Part shown: positions 9,550-21,428 of the stretch, piece by piece
How the letters are laid out: every line of letters starts with the position of its first letter
Numbering within the stretch: the stretch's first letter is position 1
Assembly: GCA_977006965.1 (NCBI GenBank)
Contig: OZ345369.1
Location: 1,178,001-1,242,000 of the forward strand
DNA from: Phymatolithon calcareum
Taxonomy: Eukaryota; Rhodophyta; Florideophyceae; Hapalidiales
Direction of reading: 5' to 3'
DNA length: 64,000 bases
Made by a program: the position numbers and the translations under genes
The notes under the pieces: model-generated
Seen by the model: the letters and a program-made list of their open reading frames with translations, nothing else
What the model was told of the DNA's origin: nothing
The model's database searches: none

Positions 9550-10297
9550 TCGTCCCACTATTTTTCTGTTTATTAGCTGGCATGCATAAGTATGTCTAGT
9601 GCCTCTACCGTGTTCATACGGGTTGCTCTTAACTCTTGTTTACAAGGGGAGCAATACTGTTGCCTTTAGAGGGCAATAAACAGCTTGTATTGGAACACCG
9701 CCTTTTCTTGAGGACCTCTGCCTTCCTACGACTAGAAATGCTTCGAAAATATTCCTTCGTCCATAATATTGTGTTACACACGGCGACTTGCGAATCTCAA
9801 AATGCGACTCAACTGGGACGTACGGTGAACTGATGCAGAAAACGTGATGGAGCCTCTCATGTTTCAAGAGGATATATCCGCGTTACACAATGTTGTAATA
9901 TTATTCCAAATCGAGAAGCGATCAGCGGTGGGCGTTGTACCCACCGTGGGTACAACGAGGGAATCATAGTGATACCTCAGCGAGTCTCAATGTTCACATC
10001 CTCTGCAGTTTCACTAGATCCACCGTGTCGCTTTTAAGTGTAAACAACAAAAGTTCATGAGGTTGCATCACCCCTGGCCGGAATCCCTCGAAAAATTGTG
10101 TTCCCACTTGGATAAACTTGAGCGGGCTGACCCGGATAATGCAAATACCCTTTTAGGACACGTGAAGCAACTTTACGGGTGCGAGGCCAGACCGTTTCTT
10201 GTGCTATCCGGAAAAACCCTGTAAACGATGTGCGACCGTATAAACTTTTCCTTCGTCTAAATTCGTTAGGCGATTATCCTTCGAATGAAAATCACCT
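9550..10297. other. Fanzor 3' flank and phosphofructokinase upstream region
   Basis: No convincing gene. By analogy with other Fanzor and TnpB loci, the first few hundred bases after 9549 are where a guide RNA would be encoded, but I see no diagnostic motif. It holds the palindrome at 9933-9957. Confidence 0.4.
9933..9957. repeat. Perfect palindrome, 12 bp arms with 1 bp centre
   Basis: CGTTGTACCCAC and GTGGGTACAACG flank a single C. It lies about 340 bp before the phosphofructokinase ATG and 385 bp after the Fanzor stop. It could be a dimeric transcription-factor site or a cruciform; no data decide. Confidence 0.75.
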
Positions 10298-12272
10298 GTG
10301 ATGAAAAAGTCCAAGTGTAGAAAATCTGGTGGCCAAGCACAAGCTGCTCATATCAATCATGTTCGCATCATTGAATCTGAAAGCTTGCAAACATCCCGTC
10401 ACGGAAATAACCTTCTCGACATTGATCCTTGTACTCCTAACTGCCCACTGTCGAAGCAACCGGAAGGAGAACCCTCTCCTCCAAGTCCCTCTGAAATGTC
10501 TCGCCCTGCTACAGGGCCCGCTCCAGTAGTGCGGTCTAGCACGCTAGATCATATTGCTGTTCGACCGTTTGATGACGATGTGGAAAGCGCGGCTGATCGG
10601 CCGAAGGTCGTCACGCAAGGCGAAGTGCAGAACATTAGCCATCCGCAGTTCGTCCAATTCTCCAAGGTTCTCCTTTCGCAGGAGTCTCGAATATTGAGTC
10701 CACCGCAAATCTCAGACTGGGCAAAAGTCGGAAGTTTCCCGTCGCCGTTATCTACGAATCCGGCGCAATTCAACCTCGGTCTCTCGTTTGTCAAGGATAC
10801 GACAACTATTCTCGTTGATATCATCTCAGATTCTACTCAGACGACTATTTCTCGTGAATTTGTGCGGGCAGGCCCTCGAGACATCATCGCATTCCATCCG
10901 AGTAGCCAGGTCCGCGCATGTATCGTGACGTGCGGCGGTTTGTGTCCAGGGTTAAACACCGTCATTCGCGAACTGGTCATGACGCTGAAGAAGATGTATG
11001 GCGTGAAGGAGGTTTGGGGCGTGCCATTCGGCTACCGTGGGTTCTATTCCACTCACATGGAGATGATTCGACTTGATGAAAAAATGGTGCAATACATCCA
11101 CCACGAGGGAGGCTCTGTGATTGGCAGTTCTCGTGGTGGCCATGACAACAAGATGATTTGCGATGCTATTGAGAGTTATGGGTTTAACCAGGTACGGTTC
11201 TCGAGCTTAGAAATCCAAATGGGTATGTGTGCACGTGCTGACTGTGCTTCTTCTTTAAACAGGTGTACATTATCGGAGGCGATGGTACTCATCGCGGAGC
11301 GCTCAAGATCTTCAATGAAATGAAACGCCGAGAAGCGAAAGTTGTCGTCACAGGAGTAAGTATTCTTCACGAAATTAATGTTTGCTGGACTGGAAATGAC
11401 AACGCTTCTTCCGAGCTAACCGTTGACCTTATTCCCCACATTTTCACGATTCTCAGATACCAAAAACCATCGATAACGACATCGCGCTAATCGATAAAAG
11501 CTTCGGGTTCGACACCGCCGTCGAGGAGGCACAGCGATCGATAAAATGCGCGCAGGTTGAGGCGCGCTCAGCCATCAATGGCATTGGTCTGGTGAAACTC
11601 ATGGGGCGCCACTCAGGGCAGATTGCAATGTTCGCAACATTAGCCTCGCGCGAGGTGGACTGCTGCTTGATCCCAGAGGTAGACTTCGTGCTTGAGGGTC
11701 CTCGCGGATTATTCGAGTACATCGAGCAGACATTGCAAAGTAAGAAGCACATGGTGATCGTGGTCGCCGAAGGAGCAGCGTCAGAACTTCTCGCAGCTGA
11801 TCATGCAGCCACGACGGTGGATGCATCCGGCAATGTGAAGCCACCGGATGTTGGACTGTGGCTTAAAGACCGGATTAACAATTATTTCAAGACTTTGGGA
11901 ATTGAAATCAATCTTAAGCTCATCGACCCGACGTACGAAATTCGGTCCGTCCCGGCCAACGCGAGTGATAGTCTGCACTGTGGTTTGCTTGCGCAGAGCG
12001 CTGTCCATGGCGCTATGGCAGGTTTCTCGGGATTTAGCGTCGGCATGATAAATACCCACGTAGTCCTGATCCCGATGGAAGAAATTTGTCGCCGCGGTCG
12101 CACGAAGGTCGATGTTCACAGCAGAATGTGGCATCGTGTTATAGCGACCACTCAGCAACCTTGTCTAAATGGCGGCGTTGCTGAGATCACGCAGAAAGGC
12201 GATTTTGAGTTGGCAAACGGACCGGAGGAGCCTGGCAAGCTGGTGCGGAAAGCGCAGATTTCATCTCCGTAG
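10298..12272 (+). CDS. ATP-dependent 6-phosphofructokinase (three exons)
   Basis: Glycolytic enzyme that phosphorylates fructose 6-phosphate. I read exons 10298-11191, 11263-11355 and 11457-12272, joining to 600 residues. Introns are 71 bp (GTACGG...AACAG) and 101 bp (GTAAGT...CTCAG), both between codons. Residues before about 190 are a poorly conserved extension. The catalytic part contains [24 protein letters not shown] and PKTIDNDI, and MGRHSG (substrate loop). The Gly in GGDGT with the Lys in PKTIDNDI is the combination of plant and trypanosome ATP-using enzymes, not the GGDD signature of PPi-using ones. First gene of the housekeeping island; its neighbour on the other strand ends 97 bp away. 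Confidence 0.93.
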
Positions 12273-12368
12273 AAGAATTTAGCCGTCGAGATCGGCGGAG
12301 ATGTCGCTACGTTACTGTGATGACGACTCCAAGGATTTCACTGTTTATCAAAAGCGGGAAGTTTTGCT

Positions 12369-12848
12369 CTACCAGGAGCTGCATTTTCCATCTGTGCTCT
12401 GCAGACAAATGGTAAAAGGACCGTCATTGACAATGTGCACGTTCATCATGGAGCCAAATACGCAGTGACGTACTTTTCCCTCTGGATGACCCTCTGTAAA
12501 CGAGCGTATGAGGCCGTCCCACATTTCGCGAGCCGGATCCGGTCCCATTGCGCGATGAAAACTAGGTTTCCCGCTTTTCAGAGTCGCGTTGAGCGTGAAC
12601 TGAGACACAAGCAGTATGTCCGCCTTTATATCACCCACGGACGCTGTCCACGGCTTGGAAGGTTCACCTATTGCCTCTGGCTTCGAGAATACGCGCAGTT
12701 TCAATAATTGCTGCACCAGCGCGTCGCGCTCCTTCGTTGTATCACTTGCTTCAAACCCAATCAGAACGCACAGGCCACGCCCAATTTCCGCCGTCTTTCC
12801 CCCACCCGTCACGGACGCTTGCGCTACGCGCTGTACCACAGCCCGCAT
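12369..12848 (-). CDS. D-aminoacyl-tRNA deacylase
   Basis: Removes D-amino acids mischarged onto tRNA. The 159-residue chain starts MRAVVQRV, the conserved start of the DTD family, so I use the Met at 12848 rather than the in-frame Met 12 codons upstream. It shows the SQFTL motif and, near the C-terminus, NDGPFT, the counterpart of the NGPVT cross-subunit motif; the extra Asp before Gly-Pro is a variant. The length is normal for the family. It is convergent with the phosphofructokinase gene. Confidence 0.93.
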   Translation of the reverse strand: MRAVVQRVAQASVTGGGKTAEIGRGLCVLIGFEASDTTKERDALVQQLLKLRVFSKPEAIGEPSKPWTASVGDIKADILLVSQFTLNATLKSGKPSFHRAMGPDPAREMWDGLIRSFTEGHPEGKVRHCVFGSMMNVHIVNDGPFTICLQSTDGKCSSW

Positions 12849-13183
12849 GATGATAGCCGCGCAAGGGTGTCGAGAAGCGATCACCCGTAGGAAACAATGG
12901 TTGCCGATCGACTCAGCAAAGAAGTCGATGAATTTTGTTGTTGGCAGCGAAGATTGTTTTTAGTTCATAAAATTAAGCAAATTTCTAGCAAACCTGTCAT
13001 AGCAGAAAACAATTTTATTGGTCACAAGCAAGTTGTCCACAGTGTTTCTCAAGACTATCACCTATAAATTTCCAAACATTATGATACAATATCAGAAATA
13101 TTCTTTCCGCAACATCGCCTTGAAGGCGATCAATTGCTGAGCCCTTCGGAACACGTGCACCATTCCCAGATTTTGTCAAATTC

Positions 13184-14758
13184 GTGCCTTCGGAGATGGA
13201 GCAGCCCGCGGCAATCTCCATTGACAATAATGGCACCACGTCGAGAAAGTCCTCAGTGGAGCGTGCAAAAGAGCTTGTTCGAAAAAACGAAAAGGAAACA
13301 ATCGCATTCTTCGGGCCGCCGTCCTCAGCTGTGCTTGAGCTTCCCGTCGCAGACGACAACGAATCTCTCATGTTGCGCATGTCATCGTTGTACAACGATC
13401 TGTACCGTGGCTCTCAAGAGCGTGATAACGCCGCAAAGAACAAAAACGGACTGGCGGCCTCCGCAAAACGACCAGAGAAGCGAATGCGAACTGTGCTCGC
13501 CGCGCCTGGAGTGCCAGACTCTACCACAGTCCCCGACACTGGAGTCGCAACCGAGAGCAGTCTCCTCACAGATGCCGTTTTCGAGCGTGTGCAGCAGCCA
13601 ATTACACGTGATGTAAACGGTGCGAAAAGCAGGACATCGAGCGCACTTATCGTGTCTGATACTGGGCCTGATGCGGAGGAACGGCAGCGACTGCGCAGTG
13701 CGACATCTTTAGCACTGCGGTCCTCTGGCGGCGCGTCGGCTTTGTCTACTTCTCTTGCTCTCGCGGCGGACAGGCCGGAATGGCATGCGCCATGGCGAAT
13801 GTTCCGCTCGATAAGCGGACATCTCGGCTGGGTTCGTTGCGTCGCCGTGGACCCCACAAATGATTGGTTTGCCACTGGATCCTCAGACCGAACTATCAAG
13901 ATATGGGATGTTGCGACGGGCAACCTGAAATTAACGTTGACAGGGCATATTGCCGCGGTTCGCGGTGTAGCGGTTTCCGCCAGACATCCGTATATGTTCT
14001 CTGTTGGGGAAGACAAGACTGTGAAATGTTGGGATTTAGAACATAATAAGGTCATCCGATCGTACCACGGTCATCTGTCGGGTGTTTACTGCGTCGCTCT
14101 TCATCCTGAACTGGACGTGCTACTGACCGGTGGGAGAGACTCGGCCGTGCGAGTGTGGGACATGCGATCTCGGGCGCAGGTGTTTGCACTTACCGGACAT
14201 CGGGACTCTATCAATGGAGTCGTCGCTCAGGCAAATGACCCGCAGGTTATCTCCGCGAGCGTGGATAGTACGGTAAGGTTATGGGACCTTGCGGCAGGCA
14301 AATGCGCAACCACACTCACGAATCACAAGCGCGGGGTACGCGGTCTAGCAATGCATCCGCGAGAATTCTCGTTTGCGAGCGCGAGCATGGATAACATTAA
14401 GACGTGGGGATTGCCTGAGGGGACGTTCATTCGCAATTTTGGTGGAAAGCACAAGAAATTGGTGAATTGTCTGGCGGTCAATGAGGACGGCGTGATGGTG
14501 AGTGGTGGTGATGATGGGGCTATGTGTATGTGGGACTGGAAGAGCGCACATTGTTTTCAGGATGAGCAGACCATTGTTCAGCCGGGAAGTTTGGAGTGCG
14601 AGGCAGCGATTTATGCTATGGAGTTCGATAAGTCGGGAAGCAGGCTTATTACATGTGAGGCTGATAAGACGATCAAGATGTGGAAGGAGGACTCCAAGGC
14701 GACACCGGAAACACATCCGTTGAATTGGAAGCCCAATCTTCGACCGCAACATTACTGA
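13184..14758 (+). CDS. PRL1: PRL1/PLRG1 (Prp46)-type WD40 protein of the NineTeen complex
   Basis: Nuclear spliceosome-activating factor. The 524-residue protein has about 200 low-complexity residues followed by seven WD40 repeats: [64 protein letters not shown] and later blades, ending [17 protein letters not shown] near the C-terminus. The repeats start [19 protein letters not shown], which matches the PRL1 family closely. The Met at 13184 is the longest start; a second lies four residues on. No intron is seen. Confidence 0.95.
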   Translation: MPSEMEQPAAISIDNNGTTSRKSSVERAKELVRKNEKETIAFFGPPSSAVLELPVADDNESLMLRMSSLYNDLYRGSQERDNAAKNKNGLAASAKRPEKRMRTVLAAPGVPDSTTVPDTGVATESSLLTDAVFERVQQPITRDVNGAKSRTSSALIVSDTGPDAEERQRLRSATSLALRSSGGASALSTSLALAADRPEWHAPWRMFRSISGHLGWVRCVAVDPTNDWFATGSSDRTIKIWDVATGNLKLTLTGHIAAVRGVAVSARHPYMFSVGEDKTVKCWDLEHNKVIRSYHGHLSGVYCVALHPELDVLLTGGRDSAVRVWDMRSRAQVFALTGHRDSINGVVAQANDPQVISASVDSTVRLWDLAAGKCATTLTNHKRGVRGLAMHPREFSFASASMDNIKTWGLPEGTFIRNFGGKHKKLVNCLAVNEDGVMVSGGDDGAMCMWDWKSAHCFQDEQTIVQPGSLECEAAIYAMEFDKSGSRLITCEADKTIKMWKEDSKATPETHPLNWKPNLRPQHY

Positions 14759-14844
14759 CAACAATATCTAATACGTGCAGCACGAGTAAATTTTAATAAA
14801 ATGAAACAGATACCTACTAGTCTACAGTACAGTGGATCATCCAA

Positions 14845-15450
14845 TTACTTCAAGGTCGGCGCAAGAGTTTCAGGCAGACGCTCAACCTTATACTTGTGAC
14901 TTGAAATGTACATAATGGGAATACCGGGCACCTTTCGAATACGTCGCTTGAGATCTCTGTCACAAGTTGCAACGATGAAGACGCGATGAGCGGTAATCCG
15001 ATGCATGAGGCAATCATCGGCATAAGTACCCTTATGCGTACACGGCAGTCGCGTAAACCGTCGGTCACGCGCAACGCGAAGCGCAACCGAATATTTCTTG
15101 GGCAATTTCTGCAATTCCGCAATAACGCAATCGGTGACACAGACCTTGACAGGTGCGGCGAGACAGTCCAGCATGGACTTTTGAATGTCGAGCTTGTTGG
15201 CGACGGAGAAGTTCACAAAGTTGGTGTCCAGTAACACGCGGAAAGGAGGTCCTAATGCAGGATTGAAGTTGAAGAACATCGATGCAGGTGTCGGAGTACG
15301 CGCAATACGCTCCTTATCAGACTCCTTCCCTACCACGGGTGCATGTGTGGCTTTCGAGATCGCCTTTATTTTCAGTCGGTTGTCTTTCGGAGACACCAAT
15401 CGCTTCACCTGCGCATATTTTCGCTGGTTAGTCTTGGATATTGGACCCAT
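14845..15450 (-). CDS. FCF1: FCF1/Utp24 pre-rRNA-processing PIN nuclease
   Basis: Component of the small-subunit processome that makes cuts releasing 18S rRNA in the nucleolus. The 201 residues fit the family length. After a basic N-terminus comes LGPPFRVLLDTNF, then VTDCVIAEL, GTYADDC and VATCDRDLKRR, which carry the acidic PIN-domain residues, and IPIMYISSHKY near the end. The chain starts MGPISKTNQRKYAQVKR, as expected. It is convergent with the PRL1 gene, with only 86 bp between the stops. Confidence 0.96.
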   Translation of the reverse strand: MGPISKTNQRKYAQVKRLVSPKDNRLKIKAISKATHAPVVGKESDKERIARTPTPASMFFNFNPALGPPFRVLLDTNFVNFSVANKLDIQKSMLDCLAAPVKVCVTDCVIAELQKLPKKYSVALRVARDRRFTRLPCTHKGTYADDCLMHRITAHRVFIVATCDRDLKRRIRKVPGIPIMYISSHKYKVERLPETLAPTLK

Positions 15451-15906
15451 GATGTTCCGTTCCTGCGCTGCACCTCTCGGATTCCGACGTCTTGCACCTA
15501 GCGGAAACGTCCGTGAGAAGACCTACCTGTGTCCCACCACTGGTGAAACGGTCGTCGACCCGTGCTTCAGGCAATATGACACGCCAAGAAATATAGAAAT
15601 TTTTGCTAATTTTTGAGAGAGTGTTGGTGTCAAAACTACTGCAGTAACTGTTGAACATTATCAAAGCAAGATTACATCCCAACTTTGCATCAGGCGGCCT
15701 TGGCAGTACAGCGAAAGTCAGCGGGCGAGAAGTTCGTACTGTACTGTACATCTTTTCAGAAACAAACGAGTTGAATCTACAGTATGCTACTGAATCTGAA
15801 GATATCAACCTAAACTTAGGATTAAATGTACAGATAGAAACCAAATATTGCGTGCGCGAATAAGGCTAAAACACTGCCTTCACGACTGAAAAAAACGATA
15901 CGCAAT
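15451..15906. other. Spacer between FCF1 and the metacaspase gene
   Basis: No gene seen. It must include the FCF1 promoter and metacaspase 3' end. Overlapping TACTGTAC octamers lie at 15737-15749. Confidence 0.5.
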
Positions 15907-17334
15907 CTACAGAATAAACGGCGACCTTAGGTCAAACGGATGCGACGTAGAAAACTGCGGGATCTGCTTCAGCTTTGCAGCCCTCAGCTTTTCCCTCATA
16001 GCTTGTAGCAAGCTCCTATAAGTATAACTTCTCCAATCCCTCACCGACCCATGTTCAATAGCTTCGATCACACAATATGTCATAGCGCCCGTGACCACAC
16101 CAGCCAACTGGCTAGTATCCGCCGCCACCTGGTTATCACGACAACCCGAAAACAGCAATACTTCCCCGGTATTCTCATCCGGTTTCGGCGGTCGACCATG
16201 ACCCTTCTTTTTCCTTTTCCCAAATCCAGCAAGTTGTGCTACTGCCGATTGAGGATTCCCATTCATAAAAGCACCAGCCATAGCAAACAAACTACTACTG
16301 CCCGAGGTCTTCTTCGGAGCATCAGCAACCGTTCCACTGCCATAGCCACTACCGTCATGAATATACGGCAGATCCATTCCAGTACCCGAATGGCAGCAAT
16401 CCATAACAGCAGTAAGTCTTACCCCCTTTGCCAGTCGTCGCACCATAATGTCATAAATCTCATCATCAACAATATGTCCAGCCGTGCGATAATCCATAGG
16501 CAAAATGGTCTCATCATATCCATCGGCTTCATCACCGCTAGTATCCTTCACCTGTGAACCATGTCCTGAAAAATGAAAGAAAAGCGAATCCCCCGCTCGT
16601 GCTCCTCTCACCAACCAGTGCATAGCCTCCAGAATACCCTTTCTCGTCGGCCTTCCAGAATGGACATGTTGAATGCCGTGCGGTTTATCGGTCATGATAT
16701 AGAAATCAGAATCCTTAAAACCAAACTTGGTACGAAGTAAATGGGTCATGAAGGTCACATCACGCACACAACCTTGTAATTTAGAACTGCCGGAATAATT
16801 TATACCGATCAACAACGCTCGTTTACGACCGGATACACGGAAGCGACTCATGGTGTTACTGCCGCTGGCGTATGTCTGCGGCGGCGGATTCGCCGGCTGT
16901 ACGTATCCCACAGCGGGAGGTCCGGAAGCGTGCGGCGCGAATTGCGCTGGCAGATGCGGCGCGGCGTGCGGAACGGGCGCCGGAGCTTGGCCGTAGCCTT
17001 GAGGGGTGTGATGACCGTACGGTTGCGGGGCGGCGGCGTAGGGGTTTTGCGGTGGAGGAGGGGCGTATTGACCGGCCGCGTAGTAAGCGCCGTTAGGGGG
17101 TGGATACCAACCTTGTTGCGGAGGTTGCGGATAATACGATTGTGCACCCTGAGGATGCTGTTGATGTTGAGGGTGTTGCAGATGCTGCTGATGTTGTGGG
17201 TGTTGCGGCTGCTGGTGCTGTTGCGGACGCGCGCCCAAAGGCGGATAAGGTGGAGCGCCGGGGTAGCCGCCGCCGTAGGGCGGTGGTGGGGGCTGATTTC
17301 CGTTGCCACGAGCAGCGTGGTTGTGAGGATTCAT
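15907..17334 (-). CDS. Type I metacaspase
   Basis: Arg/Lys-specific cysteine protease of the caspase clan, linked to stress and cell death in algae, plants and fungi. The 475 residues divide into a Pro/Gln/His-rich prodomain (1-165, with HPQHQQ repeats) and a caspase-like p20 domain starting RKRALLIGINY. The catalytic His258 lies in FHFSGHGSQ and Cys314 in MDCCHSGTG. A Ser/Gly/Lys-rich linker around residues 325-385 separates it from the p10 part (GEVLLFSGCRDNQVAADT). The proline-rich prodomain and the absence of a long p20-p10 linker indicate type I. The prodomain repeats make the opposite strand look like long open frames. Confidence 0.95.
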   Translation of the reverse strand: MNPHNHAARGNGNQPPPPPYGGGYPGAPPYPPLGARPQQHQQPQHPQHQQHLQHPQHQQHPQGAQSYYPQPPQQGWYPPPNGAYYAAGQYAPPPPQNPYAAAPQPYGHHTPQGYGQAPAPVPHAAPHLPAQFAPHASGPPAVGYVQPANPPPQTYASGSNTMSRFRVSGRKRALLIGINYSGSSKLQGCVRDVTFMTHLLRTKFGFKDSDFYIMTDKPHGIQHVHSGRPTRKGILEAMHWLVRGARAGDSLFFHFSGHGSQVKDTSGDEADGYDETILPMDYRTAGHIVDDEIYDIMVRRLAKGVRLTAVMDCCHSGTGMDLPYIHDGSGYGSGTVADAPKKTSGSSSLFAMAGAFMNGNPQSAVAQLAGFGKRKKKGHGRPPKPDENTGEVLLFSGCRDNQVAADTSQLAGVVTGAMTYCVIEAIEHGSVRDWRSYTYRSLLQAMREKLRAAKLKQIPQFSTSHPFDLRSPFIL

Positions 17335-20300
17335 TGCGGTGGGTGGGAGGGCGTGGGTCGAAAGTCGGCAGAGGGCTCTCTTAGTATGTTAGAATTTCGC
17401 AGTGTCATACGAATTTGTAAGAGGTTGGACGCTGATTCACAGATAGGAGGAACTCCAGCCAGCAATGCTATCAGGCATGCACTTTGTCGATGGTCCGAGT
17501 GGGATATCGGTATACGTAAAACAAAACACTGGACGGACCGCAATATGCCATTTCATACAGTATATTGGACATACAGTAACATGGTGAAATAATAAGGTGT
17601 TCCACCTGTTAGTGTTGTTTTGGTTTTAGATTTATGGGCCGACACGGGATTTGGGCGCAATTGCGCCCACCCAACGTCCATCCCCCGCTCAAGCGCGGAT
17701 GGACGCTGCTGCGTGGACGATGATCAAGGCACAGTGAGTGGAAACTTTAGGCTTCGTCAGTGCAAACGTGAGGGACGAAAGAGTGCAGTAATGGGCATGA
17801 TAATTTCGATGGATCCCTGAAAGGGCAACAACTGCACTGGAGGTGCGTAATTCGGACTGGGAGATTCGGACAAGGAGTTGAATTTGTGCCAGAATTGGAA
17901 TTTGTTCACAGAAGCCGACATTCTCTTCTGCAGCCTCGTATGCAGATTCAGCATCGTGCACCGTGTGCTAATGAAGCGGGAGCACTCTGTGCTCCTCTAT
18001 GACAAGGTAAACCGCAGCACTGCCATTTTGCACACAAAGTCACCTAGATGCGCATCGCATCGAGAGTGTTTGAGCCCACGGATGTGTGATCGGTCTCTAA
18101 CATTAGCGAGCTGCTCCAAGTGATCCGCGGCCATGCGCCTTGCATTCCTGAGGGTGATTTTTAAGCACTTCTACTCTATTTACTGTGCAGTACTAATGTA
18201 TGCACTTTTCGGAATGCCAGGCGAGTGGCGTCGCAAATCACTTGGAGCAGCTCGCTGTCCCCTACACATCCAGATTGTTCTGGACTTTCGGACAGACGGG
18301 ATTTTATTTGATTGTTGCATTCTTTTCGCAGCTACTCGCGGCTCAGGACAAGCCCCTCGAAATTACGTACGCAGAATGAGATCTTCTGCGAGTGGGGCCA
18401 GCGCTTGTGCGAAACGCTAGGCAAGGGTGGGCACCGCAAAGCACTAGGTTTTTCAATACTGTTTGAGAAAATATTTTTGCATGGCGTGGCACTTCAGTGG
18501 ATGAACAGGCTAACTGTAAATGACACAGTCCTTCTCCATTACTGCACTAGCCATTGAGTTGTGCCATTGTGTCTAGAAGGAAACATGCCACAGTCCGGTC
18601 ACTGATCCTTCAGACTGGTGGTGTTGGAGACTGGCGCGAAAATTTATTGGAGATCTTTGATATCTTTTCTCTATTTGCGGACCTTTAAAACGTCCTTCAC
18701 GACGAAATAGGTCCCGTCCCTTTGGACCGGTCGAGTGATTCCTCATTCCACTTCCATGTGCGTTCCTCTATACAAAATCAAAAATGATGACGACGCTATA
18801 AAAGTTTTTACTATATTGAAATACTGTAGAAAAGCAGTCACATGCTGGCAGAAATGACGAAGACCGTAGTGAAAACAATACTAAAGTAGGTATGATAGCC
18901 AACAACAACAAGCAACCTTGTTGCTTGTGAAGCAATTCGATTTCTGTCCAATACAGTACAGTAGGCTTGAATACCGTATCAAGAGAGAGCAGCAGCGAAG
19001 GAGGGGAGAAGAATGAGCCGAAAACCTGACTCACTCATGATTTTACGTTTGGGATACTGTACTATAGAGTATTGTACCTCAAGCGTAAAATCATGAGCGA
19101 GTCAATGGATATATTGTTGCGAGTTCTATAAAAGGCGATGGTCTGCACGCATCATTGTTGTCACCTGCATCACCAAAAACGGGCGACAAAGCGCATCTTT
19201 CTTTTCCATGTCGTCATCAAAATATCACCATGGTGATAGTACAGTATACGTAGACATGTTTCGTACAGTACTAGTGTACACACTTGTACAGTACGAAACA
19301 TATATTGCTCTACAGCCTAAAACCGCCACTGAACTGTGTCCATCGGTGCACCTGACCGTTACCCATTGCTTTCTGGAACGCTCCTCCACTTCATTTAGAA
19401 TACACTTTTTGTCGTCGTCACACTGCTGACATTCTCATTGTTAACATGAATGGGAAAGAGATCGGCGTATCAAAGTTGTGACGATCCGACGGTGAGCATT
19501 GCGGATATGATTATTGACAGAGTCACATATCGCCATCGGATTGCGTAGACCAGGAATTCGAAACATGGATGCAGCATTAACAGCCATGCTGATCAAACTA
19601 TTGCTCCCAACTGCGTATTATATAAGAGTTCATCGCAACAAGGCGCATTGTAACTTGTGTGGTCCAGGGCAAAGTATCACGGAATGTCGGTTCCTCATTT
19701 CTCAACCTACTTTAGAAAATGTTTATTATTGTCAGTGCTCCAATTTTCTTCGCAATTACTAGAAAAGCACGAGGTCGAGACATAAATAATAATGTTAAGT
19801 GCTTACCCCATTCTCTTCTACATGTATGCTATCGACGGGCATTACTTCTACGACCTAATAGAAGCACGCTTCTTCTCTGCCTTTACACAATTCCACTTGA
19901 CACAACTTTTGCGATTCCATCCCTGCTTTTGATATCATCTTGACCATCTCGTCAAAGCGCCAGCTTCCGTCCACAATCTTGAGTGTAAATTGCCCATATC
20001 CGCACAATTCCGGGAAGCAACTGCATCAATCAGAATCTTAAGAGATATCTCATTCCACAAAGTGACCAGGTGTGGTCACAACCAAAAACACCATCCATCC
20101 CTATTTTTAAAATAGACGGTGGCAGTTTCTACACTTGTTCATTTTAATCGTTCTTGCTTTCGCGAGACGTACCTTGTTTCAGGCGCCGTCGACTGTACCT
20201 CGCCACACAAGCGAGTGTACTGACATAATGCGCAGGCAGTCTCTCTAGAGGAACCTTGTCGTTGATGATGTTGATAAATTCGCTGAATATGACGTCGTGC

Positions 20301-21428
20301 AGCACAATTCTCAACACCCAGCGCTGTCTGGCGAGATGGAGAGGCATGAACACGCAATTCGCTCGGTAAAGTTACATCGCATCTCCCTATACGAGCTCTG
20401 CATTTCCCTCAACGGCATGCAACTGGGGGCAGTTGCCTTCGTGTGGTGGGCACGTTGGCGGGAGCGCAAACAATGATCGTTCGCTCTCCCGCCAGCGTAT
20501 GGGCGTGTCAAATCGGTTGAGTATAAAAACAAGCATACATTCTTTGTCAAAGAGACCTGGAAGCCCATGTGCATTGTTTTCACCATAACGAGACAAAGTC
20601 ATGATAGGTCCACCTAATAGTTGTGCTAAGAGTTCTTCTGATGGTATATGACTCTAGTCCTGTAAGAGTGAACAATGAGGGTGACGCGTGACGCGCCATT
20701 CAATCGCATCCAGGTCATCCATAAGAATCCCGCTCCTTCTCGGGTCTGACGGCATCATGAAGTTCATGTCTTCTCCTTCAAATAAGCGACTTTGCCACAG
20801 TGAGAGCTCGTCAAAGCACAATCTGTGTCAAATTGATGGGTCTGCTTTGGATTGGCAATTCGAAGATCAATTCGAAAAAATAATAGAAAAAAGAGTGTAA
20901 AGCATTAAAATGCACTGAAGAACTTGCCCTTACTCTGCTCTTTCTAAATTCTTCTGTCGTAAATTGTGCAAAACCTTACCTTCATCCACAGTGCACTTTA
21001 TACGCAAATTCATACCTTTTGAGGAGGATTTATCAAAAAGCACCCGTGATGTCTCTGAGGTGTTGCGAAGTTCTCTGCACGTTCAACTTGCTCTACAGTT
21101 ATGCGTTGTGGCCCCCAACACTGTGAACTTCAGCATCTTGTGCGACATTTACATTGGCATTATGCTGAGGTTTTAACTGGCCCTGCCCAGACAAGTTGTC
21201 ATTTGTTGGCATAGCAAGTTATGAGGGGTTGCAGAAAACATGCAGCTGCACAGCAGTTACGAGTAAAAGTCCCCTATATCTGTATCTCGCTCACTTCAAA
21301 TTGGGCCAATCTCAGCACAAAGCACTACACCCACCCCTCCGCACTCGCTCTTCTCACTCGGCAAGGACGACAACCAGAAAACATTCCTCTGAGCACTATC
21401 ACCAGTTTCGAGCAGCAACCTTGCGACT
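17335..21428. other. Gene-poor stretch of about 4 kb
   Basis: No confident gene. It holds the inverted repeat 19027-19104 and five TACTGTAC/GTACAGTA octamers between 18956 and 19293. Reverse-strand fragments at about 20130-20600 (for example MPLHLARQRWVLRIVLHD) look protein-like but are broken by stops and unrecognised; they may be a decayed gene. Confidence 0.5.
19027..19104. repeat. Inverted repeat, 25 bp arms
   Basis: 19027-19051 and 19080-19104 are complementary at 23 of 25 positions, around a 28 nt loop that contains a TACTGTAC octamer. It is compatible with a small fold-back element. Confidence 0.8.

Noticed and set aside
13414-14055. 213-codon reverse frame opposite the PRL1 gene
   Set aside because: Antisense shadow of a strongly conserved WD40 coding region.
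16051-17592. Long plus-strand frames opposite the metacaspase prodomain
   Set aside because: They are shadows of the Pro/Gln/His-rich repeats of the real gene on the reverse strand.
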